Shown here one piece after another: positions 16,004-25,649 of a stretch of 64,000 nt of DNA. Source of the DNA: Fimbriimonas sp. (GTDB lineage: Bacteria; Armatimonadota; Fimbriimonadia; Fimbriimonadales; Fimbriimonadaceae); assembly GCA_031292555.1 (NCBI GenBank), contig JARLGV010000130.1, positions 1 to 64,000 on the forward strand, read 5' to 3'. Position 1 is the stretch's first letter. The number at the start of each line of letters is the position of its first letter. The notes beneath the pieces are model-generated. The model was not told where the DNA came from. It did no database searches and was given only the letters and a program-made list of their open reading frames with translations. Made by a program: the position numbers and the translations under genes.

Positions 16004-17458
16004 ATGATTCTCACCTCCATCGCACTGACATCGACTCTCCTAACCGGCCTCATGATTGAACCTAAGCTCCACAATCCATTCGGCGTCGCCTGGGGTTTCC
16101 TCTACGGCTACCAGGGAGTTCCTTCGCCTCGCTTCATGCCCGAGCTTCGCCGGATCGGCGGCAGTTGGACGAAGTTGTATCTCATTTGGAATCAGGTCGA
16201 ACCCGAACCTGGTAAGTACGACTGGCGTGCGGTCGACACGTTTCTCGCCCAACTGAAATCGCCGGATGAGGCGCTCCTGTCCGTCTTCTCGACGTCCACA
16301 TGGGCGACTCGGACCAAAGCCACGATCCTTCCCCCCTCGCCGGCAAAGAACGCGGACGACTATGATCGCTTCATCCGGGAACTCGTTCGGCACTGCAAGG
16401 GCCGAGTTCGCTACTTCCAAAACGACAGCGAGCCGAACAACCCGGTCTACTGGTCGGGAACGTCGTCGGAATTCGCAGCCGAAACGAGGGCGTTCTCCAA
16501 AGCGGTGAGAGAGACCGACCCGCATGCGAAAGTCATTCTAGGCGGTTACGACGGGCTGTTCAACCCCGGCCCGGGCTTCAAATTCCCCACCCAAGAGGCG
16601 AGCCTCAAGTTCTTCCGAGACGTCCTGGCGCAAGCGCCGAATACGTTCGACTACTTCGATCTGCGCCTATACGCCGATCCCTCGACGATCCCGGCGCGGG
16701 TCCAATACATCCGATCGATGATGGCGGAACTCGGCGAGGAGAAGCCGATCGTCTGCACGGAGTACAACGGCCCGGGCTTCTTCGAGTTTCCGGACAACCT
16801 CAAGTACGTACAACTCGTGATGAAGTGGTCGGCATCGGTCGCCAATCAGTCCACCGATAGGGGAGGCGGCGGAGTCGCCGAGCTGTATCGCGACCCCAAG
16901 ACACTGAAACCGCAAACTCAGATGTTTTTGTTCGATGTCGACCCTGTCCTGGATGCCAAACTTCGGCGAATCCAGTGCCGGGACTTGGTCGAGCGTAACC
17001 TGTACGCCCTGTCCGCCGGCGTGCAGCGCACCCTGTTTTGGGACCTCTGGCACGACACCACCGAGCACAACGACGTTATGGCGCTGATGTACGGCAAGCT
17101 CAAACTCTTCGATTACGCCAATGGCAAGTTGGACAATCCCTACCCGGCGGCGATTTCATTCTCCCGGATGTCCCGCAACCTCGCCGGAGTGGAGTCGGTC
17201 CGCCGAATCGAAGTCCCAGGTTCGCCCCTGATCAGGCTATTCGAGGCAAGATGCGGATCGCGCGGAACCGTACTGGTCGCATGGAAGCACGGCCCCGCAT
17301 TCGCCGAGGAACCGGCTGATACACCGGTCGAGTTCGCATGGAGTTCTCCGCGCGCATCGGCACAAGACGCCTTGGGGGACAGCGTGAAGGTCTCGGTGAA
17401 AGAGGGCAAGGTCTCGTTGGCAATCGGCGCCACACCTGTCTTCATCGTTGCCCATTGA
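16004..17458 (+). CDS. Clan GH-A glycosidase (GH39-like), exported
   Basis: 484 residues with a short signal segment. A TIM-barrel glycosidase pattern is clear: LGGY-like strands, SEPNNPVYW near residue 145 for the acid/base Glu (GH39-type enzymes read WNEPN), and VCTEYNGPG near 250 for the nucleophile Glu. The residue before the acid/base Glu is Ser rather than the usual Asn. A C-terminal beta domain (about 400-484) is typical of the clan. GAAGGAAGC upstream of ATG 16004 is a good ribosome binding site. Co-transcribed with the PadR gene, which likely controls it. Beta-xylosidase or related activity is a guess. Confidence 0.75.
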   Translation: MILTSIALTSTLLTGLMIEPKLHNPFGVAWGFLYGYQGVPSPRFMPELRRIGGSWTKLYLIWNQVEPEPGKYDWRAVDTFLAQLKSPDEALLSVFSTSTWATRTKATILPPSPAKNADDYDRFIRELVRHCKGRVRYFQNDSEPNNPVYWSGTSSEFAAETRAFSKAVRETDPHAKVILGGYDGLFNPGPGFKFPTQEASLKFFRDVLAQAPNTFDYFDLRLYADPSTIPARVQYIRSMMAELGEEKPIVCTEYNGPGFFEFPDNLKYVQLVMKWSASVANQSTDRGGGGVAELYRDPKTLKPQTQMFLFDVDPVLDAKLRRIQCRDLVERNLYALSAGVQRTLFWDLWHDTTEHNDVMALMYGKLKLFDYANGKLDNPYPAAISFSRMSRNLAGVESVRRIEVPGSPLIRLFEARCGSRGTVLVAWKHGPAFAEEPADTPVEFAWSSPRASAQDALGDSVKVSVKEGKVSLAIGATPVFIVAH

Positions 17459-17573
17459 TTGGCTGCATTCGGGAGAAAAGCTCGCAAGGAGCGCTGGTGA
17501 AGGAGGCGTAGAGTTATCCCCATGAAGTTCTTCGATAGCTTCAAGTCTGGAGCGAAACCGGCTTGGACGCCGG

Positions 17574-18701
17574 CTACACGCGCAAGAACACCTTGTTTCG
17601 ATACAAGTAATAAAGGAACAGCCACTCGACCGTAACCGCGCCCGTCGCCATGAGCAGGTCCTTTTCGGCGGGAAGGGCACGGTTTAGGCCTCCCAAGAAG
17701 AAGGCGGCGATGTCGCCAAACGACACGATGCGCGCCGCCATGTAAATGGTGATCGAGTTCATGCCGATCACCACGAACGGCATCGACCACTTCTTCCATC
17801 CTCGCACGTCGATCACCCAGTAAAACAGGGCTAGCAGCAGAAGGCTGAAGCCGCCGGCGACCAAAACGTATGAACTCGTCCAGATCTTCTTGATGACAGG
17901 GAACAAGGGCGACCAGGCCAGTCCCAGACCCAGACTCACGACCCCTCCCACGACGAGGCCGCGAACCTTCTCCAGGGGCGCACGTTCCGACTTGAGCCAC
18001 CGTCCGGCGAACAAGCCGAGCAGCGCGGTGCAGATCGACGGCAACATCGATACCAGTCCCTCAGGATCCCCGTACTTCTCGTACAACTGCCCCGGCCGGA
18101 GAAACTGTCGATCGACGTAGTTGGCGAAATTGCCCCACTCAGAGTAGTTGCCATGGCCGTAGCCTGGAACTGGCGCCAGCGCAAGCAACGCCCAGTAGAG
18201 CACGAGAATCAAACCGAATACGATCCACTGCGTTTTTGGCTTCGTTGTAACGAACAAGATCCCGGCCATCAAGTAGCCGAAAGCCTGCCGTTGCAAGACG
18301 CCAAAAAAGCGCACATGGTCCCAGCCGTGGAAATCCAGCACGCCGTTGTATACCAATCCGAAGAGACAAAGGATCGCCGCCCGAACCAGCACCTTTTTGA
18401 GGATGTCCCGCTTCGAATGTCCCGCTTCCATTCGCCGCCCAATCGAGAAGGGCAAAGTCACCCCGATGATGAACAGGAACAGGGGGAAGATCATGTCGTA
18501 GAAGCGGAAGCCCGCCCACTGCATGTGATCCGACACCTGGATCGTGACTGCAGAAATCGACGGGCGGTGACTCAGTTTGCCGATCGCCGCCGCGATGCCG
18601 TCACCCCCGACGATCCAGAACATGTCAAACCCCCTAAGGGCATCGATGGACCGAAGTCGAGTCATCGGCGTGCTTCCGGCAATCGCTTCACTTTGAGTCA
18701 T
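17574..18701 (-). CDS. DUF5009 / HGSNAT-like multi-pass membrane acyltransferase
   Basis: 375 residues with about ten transmembrane helices. The N-terminal [15 protein letters not shown] motif and the [20 protein letters not shown] segment are hallmarks of the family that includes human heparan-alpha-glucosaminide N-acetyltransferase and bacterial NagX-like proteins. These pass an acyl group across the membrane to sugars. ATG 18701 is chosen; longer frames (to 18821) would overlap the divergent promoter. It sits back to back with an aldo/keto reductase. Exact substrate unknown. Confidence 0.82.
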   Translation of the reverse strand: MTQSEAIAGSTPMTRLRSIDALRGFDMFWIVGGDGIAAAIGKLSHRPSISAVTIQVSDHMQWAGFRFYDMIFPLFLFIIGVTLPFSIGRRMEAGHSKRDILKKVLVRAAILCLFGLVYNGVLDFHGWDHVRFFGVLQRQAFGYLMAGILFVTTKPKTQWIVFGLILVLYWALLALAPVPGYGHGNYSEWGNFANYVDRQFLRPGQLYEKYGDPEGLVSMLPSICTALLGLFAGRWLKSERAPLEKVRGLVVGGVVSLGLGLAWSPLFPVIKKIWTSSYVLVAGGFSLLLLALFYWVIDVRGWKKWSMPFVVIGMNSITIYMAARIVSFGDIAAFFLGGLNRALPAEKDLLMATGAVTVEWLFLYYLYRNKVFLRV

Positions 18702-18759
18702 TGACCATTCATACCGCTTTCCTGAGTCGTCACCGACAACAACCGTGTACGGAACACCG

Positions 18760-18765
18760 TAGACT
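18760..18765 (+). promoter_or_regulatory. -10 box of a leaderless gene
   Basis: TAGACT ends 7 bases before ATG 18773. No ribosome binding site is present. Confidence 0.5.
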
Positions 18766-18772
18766 ACGAAAA

Positions 18773-19648
18773 ATGAGTACAGATCTGACGGGTATCGCAA
18801 CGCAATCGGGGACGTTTTCAATCGGCGGCGACATGCCGGTTCATCGCCTGGGCTTCGGTGCGATGCGAATTACCGGGCCGGGCATCTGGGGAGAGCCCAA
18901 AGACCCGATCGAAGCCAGGGCCGTACTGAAGCGCACGATCGAGTTGGGCATCGATTTCATCGACACCGCCGACTCGTACGGTCCGGAGGTTTCGGAGCGG
19001 TTGATCGGAGAGGCTCTGGCTCCCTATAGCAGCGGAGCAGTGATCGCTACTAAGGCAGGGCTTACGCGTCAGGGCCCGGATCGGTGGCTACCCGTGGGTC
19101 GCCCGGAGTACATCCGCCAGTGCGTCGAACTCAGCCTGCGACGTCTGAAGATGGAGACCATTCCCCTCTATCAACTTCACCGCATCGACGCCAAAGTACC
19201 GGCCGAAGAGCAATTTGGCGTTCTGAAGGATCTCCAAGCCGAAGGCAAGGTACGCCATGTCGGTCTCTCGGAGGTGAGCGTCCAGGAGATCGAACTGGCG
19301 CGCAAAACGGTGCCCATCGCCACGGTCCAGAACCTCTATAACCTTTCGAACCGCCAGTCCGAAGCGGTGCTGGACTACTGCGACCAAGAGAACATCGGCT
19401 TCATTCCCTGGTTCCCGGTGGCCGCCGGCGAACTTGCGAGGCCGGGATCGATTCTGGACGGGATAGCGAAGAAATTGAATGCTTCGGTCGCTCAGATCGC
19501 ATTGGCCTGGCTCCTCAAGCGATCGCCGGTCATGCTGCCCATCCCAGGCACCTCTTTGGTGAACCACCTGGAGGAGAACACCGCCGCCGCCGCTTTGCAG
19601 CTTTGCGATACGGACTACCATGAGCTATCGAATTTGGTCAAGGCCTAA
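18773..19648 (+). CDS. Aldo/keto reductase
   Basis: Cytoplasmic NADPH-dependent oxidoreductase of 291 residues, slightly short for the family. The catalytic tetrad can be read: Asp in [10 protein letters not shown], the Tyr of the same motif, Lys in IATKAG and His in YQLHRID. The C-terminal [11 protein letters not shown] and PIPGT segments are standard cofactor-binding parts. ATG 18773 follows the TAGACT box; an upstream in-frame ATG at 18701 would run through the divergent promoter. Substrate unknown. Confidence 0.92.
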   Translation: MSTDLTGIATQSGTFSIGGDMPVHRLGFGAMRITGPGIWGEPKDPIEARAVLKRTIELGIDFIDTADSYGPEVSERLIGEALAPYSSGAVIATKAGLTRQGPDRWLPVGRPEYIRQCVELSLRRLKMETIPLYQLHRIDAKVPAEEQFGVLKDLQAEGKVRHVGLSEVSVQEIELARKTVPIATVQNLYNLSNRQSEAVLDYCDQENIGFIPWFPVAAGELARPGSILDGIAKKLNASVAQIALAWLLKRSPVMLPIPGTSLVNHLEENTAAAALQLCDTDYHELSNLVKA

Positions 19649-19710
19649 CGGGCCCCGACCAAGTTCACTGAACCGAGACGATCGAACTTCGAGTATCGTC
19701 TAGAACCTGG

Positions 19711-20985
19711 ATGAGCATTTCAGGTAATCAGGTGTCCGACGGCGTCCGCGACGTCTCGTTCCGGGACGACTCGCTGTCCCTCTTGGAGAAGCAGATGGGG
19801 TCTGCCGATGCAGACCCTCAGTCCGGTGCTCACGATGAGGACTTCTGGAAGGCCGTCCGTCGCGCATTCGCGATTAACAAGAACCTGACCAACCTGAACA
19901 ACGGTGGATGCTCCCCATCGCCAAGAGTCGTAATCGAATGTTTCAAGAGGCAACTCGACTATGCCAATCAGGCTCCGAGTTACTACATGTGGAGGCACCT
20001 GGACCCCGAGATCGAGGGAGTCCGCAAACGCCTAGCCAAGCTCTTCGGCGCCGACCCGGAAGAAGTCGCGATCACTCGCAACACGAGCGAATCGCTGATG
20101 ACCTGCCTGTTCGGCTTGCCAATGAACCCGGGTGACGAGATCCTGACGACCAACCAGGACTACCCGCGCATGATCAACGCCATCCGCCAACGTGAGCGTC
20201 GCGAGGGGATTCGGATGGTGCAAGTCGACGTTCCGGTCGCGCCGCGAACCAGCCGGGAAGTGGTAGAGGCGTTCGAAAAGGGCATCACCGACCGGACCAA
20301 GATCATTCTTGCTTCGCACGTGGTCTTCCTGACGGGCGAGATCTATCCGATCCATGACATCTGCAAACTTGGCCGTGAGCGAGGCATTCCGGTGGTGATC
20401 GACGGAGCCCATGCCATCTCCCACTTTCCTTACAAGCGAGACGACCTCGGCTGCGACTACTACGGAACGTCGCTCCATAAGTGGCTCATGGCTCCGATCG
20501 GAACCGGCATGCTGTATGTCCGGCGTCCGCTGATCGAGAACCTGTGGGCATTGATGGCGCCTTCGGAGTCGCAGGACAAGGATATCCGCAAGTTCGAGGA
20601 AATCGGCACCCATCAAGCCGCCGTACACAACGCGATTGGAGAGGCGTTGGATTTCCACGAGATGCTGGGTGGGGATCGCAAAGCAGCCCGGTTGAGGTAC
20701 CTAAAGTCGCGCTGGACCGACCGCCTGCTCGAATTTGAAAACGTGAGATTCCACACGAACCTATCACCCGACCATTCAGGGGCAATCTGCACGGTGGGCA
20801 TCGATGGCATTAAGGTCAGCGACCTGTGTTCCTGGTTTGAGACCAAACATCAGACCGTCGTCTGCGGCATCGAGCACCCGCATTTCAGCGGACTGAGGAT
20901 CAGCCCCCAGGTGTACACGTCGATCGAGGAGATCGACCGATTCGCCGATGCAATGGTCGTCGCCGCGACGAAGGGCCTCGTCTAG
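19711..20985 (+). CDS. Class V aminotransferase-fold PLP enzyme (isopenicillin N epimerase-like)
   Basis: 424 residues. The fold-type I motifs are present: NNGGCSPSP near 67, TRNTSES for phosphate contact, VVIDGAHAISH for the PLP-stacking and Asp residues, and Lys257 in SLHKW as the Schiff-base lysine. This layout is closest to the isopenicillin N epimerase / cysteine desulfurase-like branch. It lacks the loop Cys typical of cysteine desulfurases. About 50 N-terminal residues precede the fold. A TATCGT box (19694-19699) ends 11 bases before ATG 19711. Reaction unknown. Confidence 0.85.
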   Translation: MSISGNQVSDGVRDVSFRDDSLSLLEKQMGSADADPQSGAHDEDFWKAVRRAFAINKNLTNLNNGGCSPSPRVVIECFKRQLDYANQAPSYYMWRHLDPEIEGVRKRLAKLFGADPEEVAITRNTSESLMTCLFGLPMNPGDEILTTNQDYPRMINAIRQRERREGIRMVQVDVPVAPRTSREVVEAFEKGITDRTKIILASHVVFLTGEIYPIHDICKLGRERGIPVVIDGAHAISHFPYKRDDLGCDYYGTSLHKWLMAPIGTGMLYVRRPLIENLWALMAPSESQDKDIRKFEEIGTHQAAVHNAIGEALDFHEMLGGDRKAARLRYLKSRWTDRLLEFENVRFHTNLSPDHSGAICTVGIDGIKVSDLCSWFETKHQTVVCGIEHPHFSGLRISPQVYTSIEEIDRFADAMVVAATKGLV

Positions 20986-21036
20986 CCTTAACAATCGAAA
21001 CGCGGTAGGAGCTACCGGCTAGCTCGACGCGACCGG

Positions 21037-21042
21037 TATCCT
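21037..21042 (+). promoter_or_regulatory. -10 box of a leaderless gene
   Basis: TATCCT ends 8 bases before ATG 21051, with no ribosome binding site between. Confidence 0.45.
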
Positions 21043-21050
21043 AGGTTTCG

Positions 21051-22706
21051 ATGCTCAGCTTACTTGCCGCCGCCCTGCTGTCCGGCGCCGCCCAAGGCCC
21101 TCAATCCCGGATCGGCCTCAATCCCCCCAAGTTGGTCGTGTTGATCTCGATCGACCAGTTTCGGGGTGACTACGTCGAAAGGTACTCGCCATACTTCCTT
21201 CCGGCGAAGTCAGGCTCGGTTCTCGGCGGATTCCGCTACTTGATGGAGACCGGTGCCCACTTTCGCAACGCGATGCACAACCACCTCCCCACCGCAACCG
21301 GCCCGGGACACGCCACCCTCATGAGCGGCTCGGAGCCGGCGTTCGACGGTATCGTCGGCAACGACTGGTTCGACCGCAAGACCGGCAAGTCCACCTACTG
21401 CGTGGAGGATCCGTCAGTGGAAGTCGTCGGAGGTACGAGCGGCCCGGAGAGTCCGCGCAACCTCCAGGTGACGACGGTCGGGGATGAGCTAAAGATGGCG
21501 ACCAACGGACGATCCAAGGTGGTCGGCGTGGCGATCAAGGACCGCGCCGCGATTCTCATGTCCGGCCACGCGGCAGACTCCGTCATCTGGCTGGACTATG
21601 CCACGGGCAAGTGGGTAACGAGCACCTGGTACGCCCCCACCAAGCAGCTTCCCACATGGGTCAGCGACCTGAATGCGGAGAAGAACATCGACAAACTCGC
21701 GGGCAAGACCTGGACGCCACTGCTTCCCGCCGATGACTATGCGATCACGCGCAATGCGCCCGGAGAGACGGCCGGCGACAACGGCGAGCCTTTCGCCCAC
21801 GCGTTGCCGAGCACGCCCGGCTCAAAACTGTACAACGGGTTCATCACGAGCTACTTCGGAAACGAGATCACCCTTCAGGCCGCCGAGCGAGCGATCTCAT
21901 CGATGAAGCTGGGAACCCACGACGTTCCCGACATTCTTGTCATCAATCTATCCTCAAACGACTACGTCGGCCACCGATTCGGCCCGAATAGTCCGGAGGT
22001 CATGGACATGACGGTTCGCACCGACCGCGAGCTCAGTCAGTTCATCAACAACCTGCAGCGCGAGGTGCCGGGAGGCATGGATCGCGTCGCGCTCGTTGTG
22101 ACGGGAGACCACGGAGTGGTTCCGATTCCCGAGGAATCGAACAACGTCTACAAGACGGGCGCCATCAACAATGTGGCCGCGATGGCAGTGGCCAACGTCA
22201 AGAAGGCGCTCAACGCGAAGTATGGCGAAGGCCAGTGGGTGCTTGGGTCTGGGCTCTATGAGCAAAACCTCTACCTGAACCGCGCGCTGGCCGCTCAGAA
22301 GCAGATTCCCATGGCGGATCTCGAACGAACGGCGGCCGATGCGGCAACCGAAACGCAAGGCGTCTTTGCCGCCTACACGCGGACCCAGATCCTTACTAAC
22401 GCGATTCCGCCGTATGCGTTCCGCGAGCGGATTTTCAACGGATTCAACGCGAAGCTGGGAGGCGACCTGTTCGTTTTGGAGGCGCCGGGAGACTATGCGT
22501 TCGGAGGCACGGGAACCGGCCACCAGGCCGTCTGGGACTACGACGCCCACGTGCCGATCTTCTTCCACGCGCATGGCGTGCATCAGGGAAGCTACCTTCG
22601 TCGCGTGCATACGTCGGACATCGCTCCGACGATCTGTCGGCTGCTTGGCATCGAGTCCCCGACCGGTAACGTCGGCGTGCCGCTCGTCGACAGCTTCGAC
22701 AAGTAG
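21051..22706 (+). CDS. PafA-like alkaline phosphatase superfamily protein, exported
   Basis: 551-residue metalloenzyme of the alkaline phosphatase superfamily. A signal peptide (MLSLLAAALLSGAAQG) opens it. Metal and nucleophile motifs follow the PafA pattern: VLISIDQFRGDY near 33, NHLPTATGPGHATLMSG near 85 with Thr as nucleophile, NDYVGHRFGPNS near 300, VTGDHGVVP near 350 and the GTGHQ-like His motif near 487. PafA-type enzymes release phosphate from many monoesters outside the cell. It may be leaderless. A strong hairpin follows the stop. Confidence 0.88.
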   Translation: MLSLLAAALLSGAAQGPQSRIGLNPPKLVVLISIDQFRGDYVERYSPYFLPAKSGSVLGGFRYLMETGAHFRNAMHNHLPTATGPGHATLMSGSEPAFDGIVGNDWFDRKTGKSTYCVEDPSVEVVGGTSGPESPRNLQVTTVGDELKMATNGRSKVVGVAIKDRAAILMSGHAADSVIWLDYATGKWVTSTWYAPTKQLPTWVSDLNAEKNIDKLAGKTWTPLLPADDYAITRNAPGETAGDNGEPFAHALPSTPGSKLYNGFITSYFGNEITLQAAERAISSMKLGTHDVPDILVINLSSNDYVGHRFGPNSPEVMDMTVRTDRELSQFINNLQREVPGGMDRVALVVTGDHGVVPIPEESNNVYKTGAINNVAAMAVANVKKALNAKYGEGQWVLGSGLYEQNLYLNRALAAQKQIPMADLERTAADAATETQGVFAAYTRTQILTNAIPPYAFRERIFNGFNAKLGGDLFVLEAPGDYAFGGTGTGHQAVWDYDAHVPIFFHAHGVHQGSYLRRVHTSDIAPTICRLLGIESPTGNVGVPLVDSFDK

Positions 22707-22713
22707 CCGTCCG

Positions 22714-22748
22714 GTTGGCCGGTCCGGCACTCTACCGGGCCGGCCAAC
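22714..22748 (+). terminator. Strong hairpin after the phosphatase gene
   Basis: GTTGGCCGGTCCGG pairs with CCGGGCCGGCCAAC (one G-T pair) around a short loop. It lies between convergent genes, 8 bases after one stop and 13 before the other. No long T-run is seen on either side. Confidence 0.65.
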
Positions 22749-22760
22749 AGACACCAAGCT

Positions 22761-23213
22761 TCAGTGGTGGATCTGACAATCCGCGAGCGACAATGGCATC
22801 TCTTCGCCGACGCTCACGAGGAACATCACGGTCGTCGGTTTGCCCATGAACTTGAATCGAGCGCTGACCGCCTCGCGCACGAAGCGTTCGTCCCCCTTCT
22901 CCCACAACGATCGCAAGTAGAGCTCGAATGAGCCGAATTCGATCACGAGACGATCGATCTCCTGGGCATTTTTCACGATCGCGTTGATCTTCGTGCGATT
23001 GCGGATGACATCCGGATTGCCAAGCAGTGCCTCGATGTTGTCAGGACTGAATCCACTGACGGTCTCCAGAGCGAATTCGCAAAAAGCCTTCCGAATCCCC
23101 GGCCATTTCCTCTCCAGCATCGCCCGGCTGAGGCCGGCCTGGAAGATGACGAAGCACATCTTTTCGAAGTAGCCGTCGTCCGACTCCGGTTTGCCGATCG
23201 TATCGATATTCAT
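22761..23213 (-). CDS. Short TagI-like DNA-3-methyladenine glycosylase
   Basis: 150 residues against about 190 in E. coli Tag. The conserved core is present: YFEKMCFVIFQAGLS, then the helix block ending in DVIRNRTKINAIVKNAQ, which is the DNA-gripping part of the family. The N-terminal Cys/His zinc ligands of Tag are missing and the C-terminus ends early in DCQIHH. It is therefore either a compact relative or a diverged one with changed specificity. ATG 23213 is chosen; a TAGAAT box ends 14 bases upstream. A longer frame to 23318 lacks similarity. Confidence 0.65.
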   Translation of the reverse strand: MNIDTIGKPESDDGYFEKMCFVIFQAGLSRAMLERKWPGIRKAFCEFALETVSGFSPDNIEALLGNPDVIRNRTKINAIVKNAQEIDRLVIEFGSFELYLRSLWEKGDERFVREAVSARFKFMGKPTTVMFLVSVGEEMPLSLADCQIHH

Positions 23214-23302
23214 GAAGCTCTGTGGGGATTCTAGCGCGAATGCCCGGGCCGGAGAATCGGGTCTAGATCGTTCGAGCCCCGCCATCAGCCTCAAACACGC
23301 CG

Positions 23303-23336
23303 ACGGCCCGTTGCGCAAGAAAGCGCCACGGGCCGT
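23303..23336. terminator. Terminator hairpin downstream of the beta-barrel gene
   Basis: ACGGCCCGT (23303-23311) and ACGGGCCGT (23328-23336) pair, with an inner GCGC/GCGC stem. It lies 24 bases beyond the stop of the minus-strand gene ending at 23361. Confidence 0.65.
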
Positions 23337-23360
23337 TCTGAAACAAGTCCCTGGAATGGC

Positions 23361-23918
23361 TCAGAAGTGATAGGCGTATACGAGGCCCAGCGAGGTCGGC
23401 TGAACGCCGGAGCTGCTCGGGCTAATTCGATACGACAATTCGACCTGAGAGTTCGCGTTGACGTTCAATCCAAGAAGAATCTCGGCGCCACCGGTATATG
23501 TCGTGGAACTTGTCTTCGAAGTCGTCGTTCCACTTCCACCCACGACGGTCGTTGAGTAACTGGTCGAATTTCGAAGGACGCCCAAGCCGAGACCATAGTA
23601 AAGACCCGGACCTTTTCCGTTCCCCATTCCTGGGAACGCGGTTCGGCCCACAAGCATCAACGAACCGGTGTGTAGATCGTTTCCATGGCCGTTGTGAATG
23701 CTGTAGTCGGCGTCGACGCTCAATTTGAACGGAATGCCAGGTATGCCGGGTAGGTCATAGCCCAATCCAACCGTATAGCCGTGGCTGCCAGTGATATCGG
23801 CAGTCGACAGGTTGGGGAGCCAGCTGTAGCCCAGGCGTAACGACAAGGGGTTTGTTTGGGCTTGAGCGCTGACCGTAGCCAGCAAGCCAAGCGAACCTAT
23901 GACAGCAAGTTTCTGCAT
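23361..23918 (-). CDS. Small outer-membrane beta-barrel protein
   Basis: 185 residues: signal peptide with cleavage near SAQAQ, then alternating hydrophobic strands (LSLRLGYSWLP, YTVGLGYDL, FKLSVDADYS, GLYYGLGLGVL, AEILLGLNVN, QVELSYRIS) and a terminal Phe (YAYHF) as in outer-membrane barrels. One long Ser/Thr-rich loop (residues about 115-140) would be exposed. Such eight-strand barrels bind ligands or act as adhesins. It has its own terminator and is separate from the GT gene upstream. No closer family seen. Confidence 0.75.
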   Translation of the reverse strand: MQKLAVIGSLGLLATVSAQAQTNPLSLRLGYSWLPNLSTADITGSHGYTVGLGYDLPGIPGIPFKLSVDADYSIHNGHGNDLHTGSLMLVGRTAFPGMGNGKGPGLYYGLGLGVLRNSTSYSTTVVGGSGTTTSKTSSTTYTGGAEILLGLNVNANSQVELSYRISPSSSGVQPTSLGLVYAYHF

Positions 23919-23944
23919 CTTTACATAGTCTCCGTACTCGGACT

Positions 23945-25594
23945 CTACCCAATGGACTTTCTGAATCGGACAAAACCACGCTTTAGAAGTAAAGCTACAG
24001 TAAAAATACTGTCTTCAGACCTATCACTTTTGATAGTCTCGGCCACCTCTCTGAGTTCTCTGGGACCGTCGGCAAGGCACTCCAATGCGGACTGCATGGC
24101 CCTCGGAGGCGAGAGCAAACCCACTTCGAAATAAGTTGGAAACTCTCGTCTGCCTTCCAGCACCTCTCGGCCGGACGGCGCCAATTCGAGGACATCGCTT
24201 GCCGACAGCGATCTCGTGGCCTGAGCTTTCAAGATTCTATCGTAATTCGATGGCAAGCCCAGTCGGCAAGCAGCCGCCTTTCGAGCGGTCTTGCTTGCGT
24301 CACGTTCGGATCCGGCTGCGTGTAGTTGCTCGCTGAACGTCCTAATCAACTTCTCTCCAATAACCTCGGGACGGAAGGCTGCCGCCGACTCCCGGGCAGC
24401 AATCCCTAGCCGCTCACGAAGGGCTTCGTCACGAAAAAGCAAACGCATTCGCTGCTCCAACACCTCTTGATCCACCACAACGCATTGAGAGAGGAGCAAG
24501 CACTCGGAAAGGTGTGGATTGAACGGACTGAACTCGGCGATACGTGAGGAACCAGGCGCCCAATAGGTCGGAACCAAGTAACCGTTATGCCCGTTCCGTA
24601 CCGCTTCTCTCATTCCATCCCAATCGGAAACCAACGCAGGTAGGCCGCAGGCCATCGCTTCAACAGGAGCGATCCCGAGACCCTCGGACGGATTGTCACA
24701 GGGAAGAACAAAGAAATCGCCTGTCCAAAGCCGCTGAGGAACTTCTTCCTGAGGGCAGCTTCCCAACAGCCGGGCCCTATCGAGGACCCCTGCTTCGGCC
24801 AACCAGTCTTTTACCCTCGCGTAGGCCGTATCCGACGTGGGCCCACCACCGATGACCAACCAGTCGTTCGGCCCGGACGATCGGGCAAAGGCTTGTACCA
24901 GAGGATAGAGATCCGCCTTGCTATGAGGGCCAACGCGCGACAGAAAAATCGCTACGTTTGCACTATCCGGAATGCGCAGTGCTCGCCGAGATTCCAACTT
25001 TTCGCCAAGAGTAGGCGGCCGAAACCTCTCGATATTCACCGGGCGCGGTATTACATCGAGACGGAAAGGAGGGGTGTCGCATCCGAGCGAGTTCAGCGAA
25101 GAGACCAGCGCATCGCGCAACGAATGGCTGATGCACTGAACCGAATCGAAAGCCACCTCGGGCGCATCCAGCACCCGACGCAAAGAAGCCCAGGACTCAT
25201 ATTCTGCGACGATGTGGGTGTCCACGCTAAGCGCCACCGGACCTTTGGCACATGAGTCCCGCAAATACCTGTCCCGAGCCATGAACTGCGGGTCGATGCT
25301 GCGAAGAACCCTTGGCACCTCGTCGGCCCATACCTCGGGTAGTTGATGAACAGGGTAGAAACTAAGCCTCCCTCGACCGCGAGACTGAGGTTCAAGCGTA
25401 TGCTCGGCCGCTTCCCTGATTACTTGGGCATCGCCCATCACGGCTGGCGGAAGAAAGACCTCGAGTTTGTCGAACGCAGGCTCGTTGGCGACCCACTTGA
25501 AGAAGGCGGCCGAAGCCAGAAAGGCGCCGTGTCTGACTGACTCAGTGGGTTTGGAGAGATAGTGGCAATCCTCCAGGAACACGCTCAGTCTCAT
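23945..25594 (-). CDS. GT4-type glycosyltransferase with an extra C-terminal domain
   Basis: 549 residues. Residues about 180-430 match the GT-B fold of family GT4: ISHSLRDAL, VIPRPVNIERF, FLSRVGPHSKA, LVIGGGP, and the donor-sugar motif EGLGIAPVEAMACGLPAL with its two Glu residues. The N-terminal half is the acceptor domain. About 110 residues follow the GT core; the last 60 look like a small winged-helix-type unit (helices, then LLLKRGFVRFR). No signal peptide. A TAGACT box (25601-25606) ends 6 bases before the ATG, so it can be transcribed alone despite following the methyltransferase by 55 bases. Confidence 0.82.
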   Translation of the reverse strand: MRLSVFLEDCHYLSKPTESVRHGAFLASAAFFKWVANEPAFDKLEVFLPPAVMGDAQVIREAAEHTLEPQSRGRGRLSFYPVHQLPEVWADEVPRVLRSIDPQFMARDRYLRDSCAKGPVALSVDTHIVAEYESWASLRRVLDAPEVAFDSVQCISHSLRDALVSSLNSLGCDTPPFRLDVIPRPVNIERFRPPTLGEKLESRRALRIPDSANVAIFLSRVGPHSKADLYPLVQAFARSSGPNDWLVIGGGPTSDTAYARVKDWLAEAGVLDRARLLGSCPQEEVPQRLWTGDFFVLPCDNPSEGLGIAPVEAMACGLPALVSDWDGMREAVRNGHNGYLVPTYWAPGSSRIAEFSPFNPHLSECLLLSQCVVVDQEVLEQRMRLLFRDEALRERLGIAARESAAAFRPEVIGEKLIRTFSEQLHAAGSERDASKTARKAAACRLGLPSNYDRILKAQATRSLSASDVLELAPSGREVLEGRREFPTYFEVGLLSPPRAMQSALECLADGPRELREVAETIKSDRSEDSIFTVALLLKRGFVRFRKSIG

Positions 25595-25600
25595 ATCGCC

Positions 25601-25606
25601 AGTCTA
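25601..25606 (-). promoter_or_regulatory. -10 box of a leaderless gene
   Basis: On the minus strand TAGACT ends 6 bases before ATG 25594. Confidence 0.4.
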
Positions 25607-25649
25607 TCTCCTCGATTCCCGCCGACGGATGCGTCAAGGCAAAAAGACT

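Noticed and set aside
18708-18713. TATGAA near ATG 18701 (minus) as another leaderless -10 box
   Set aside because: The sixth base is not T, so it was left out of the count; the same holds for TAGATA before 40718.
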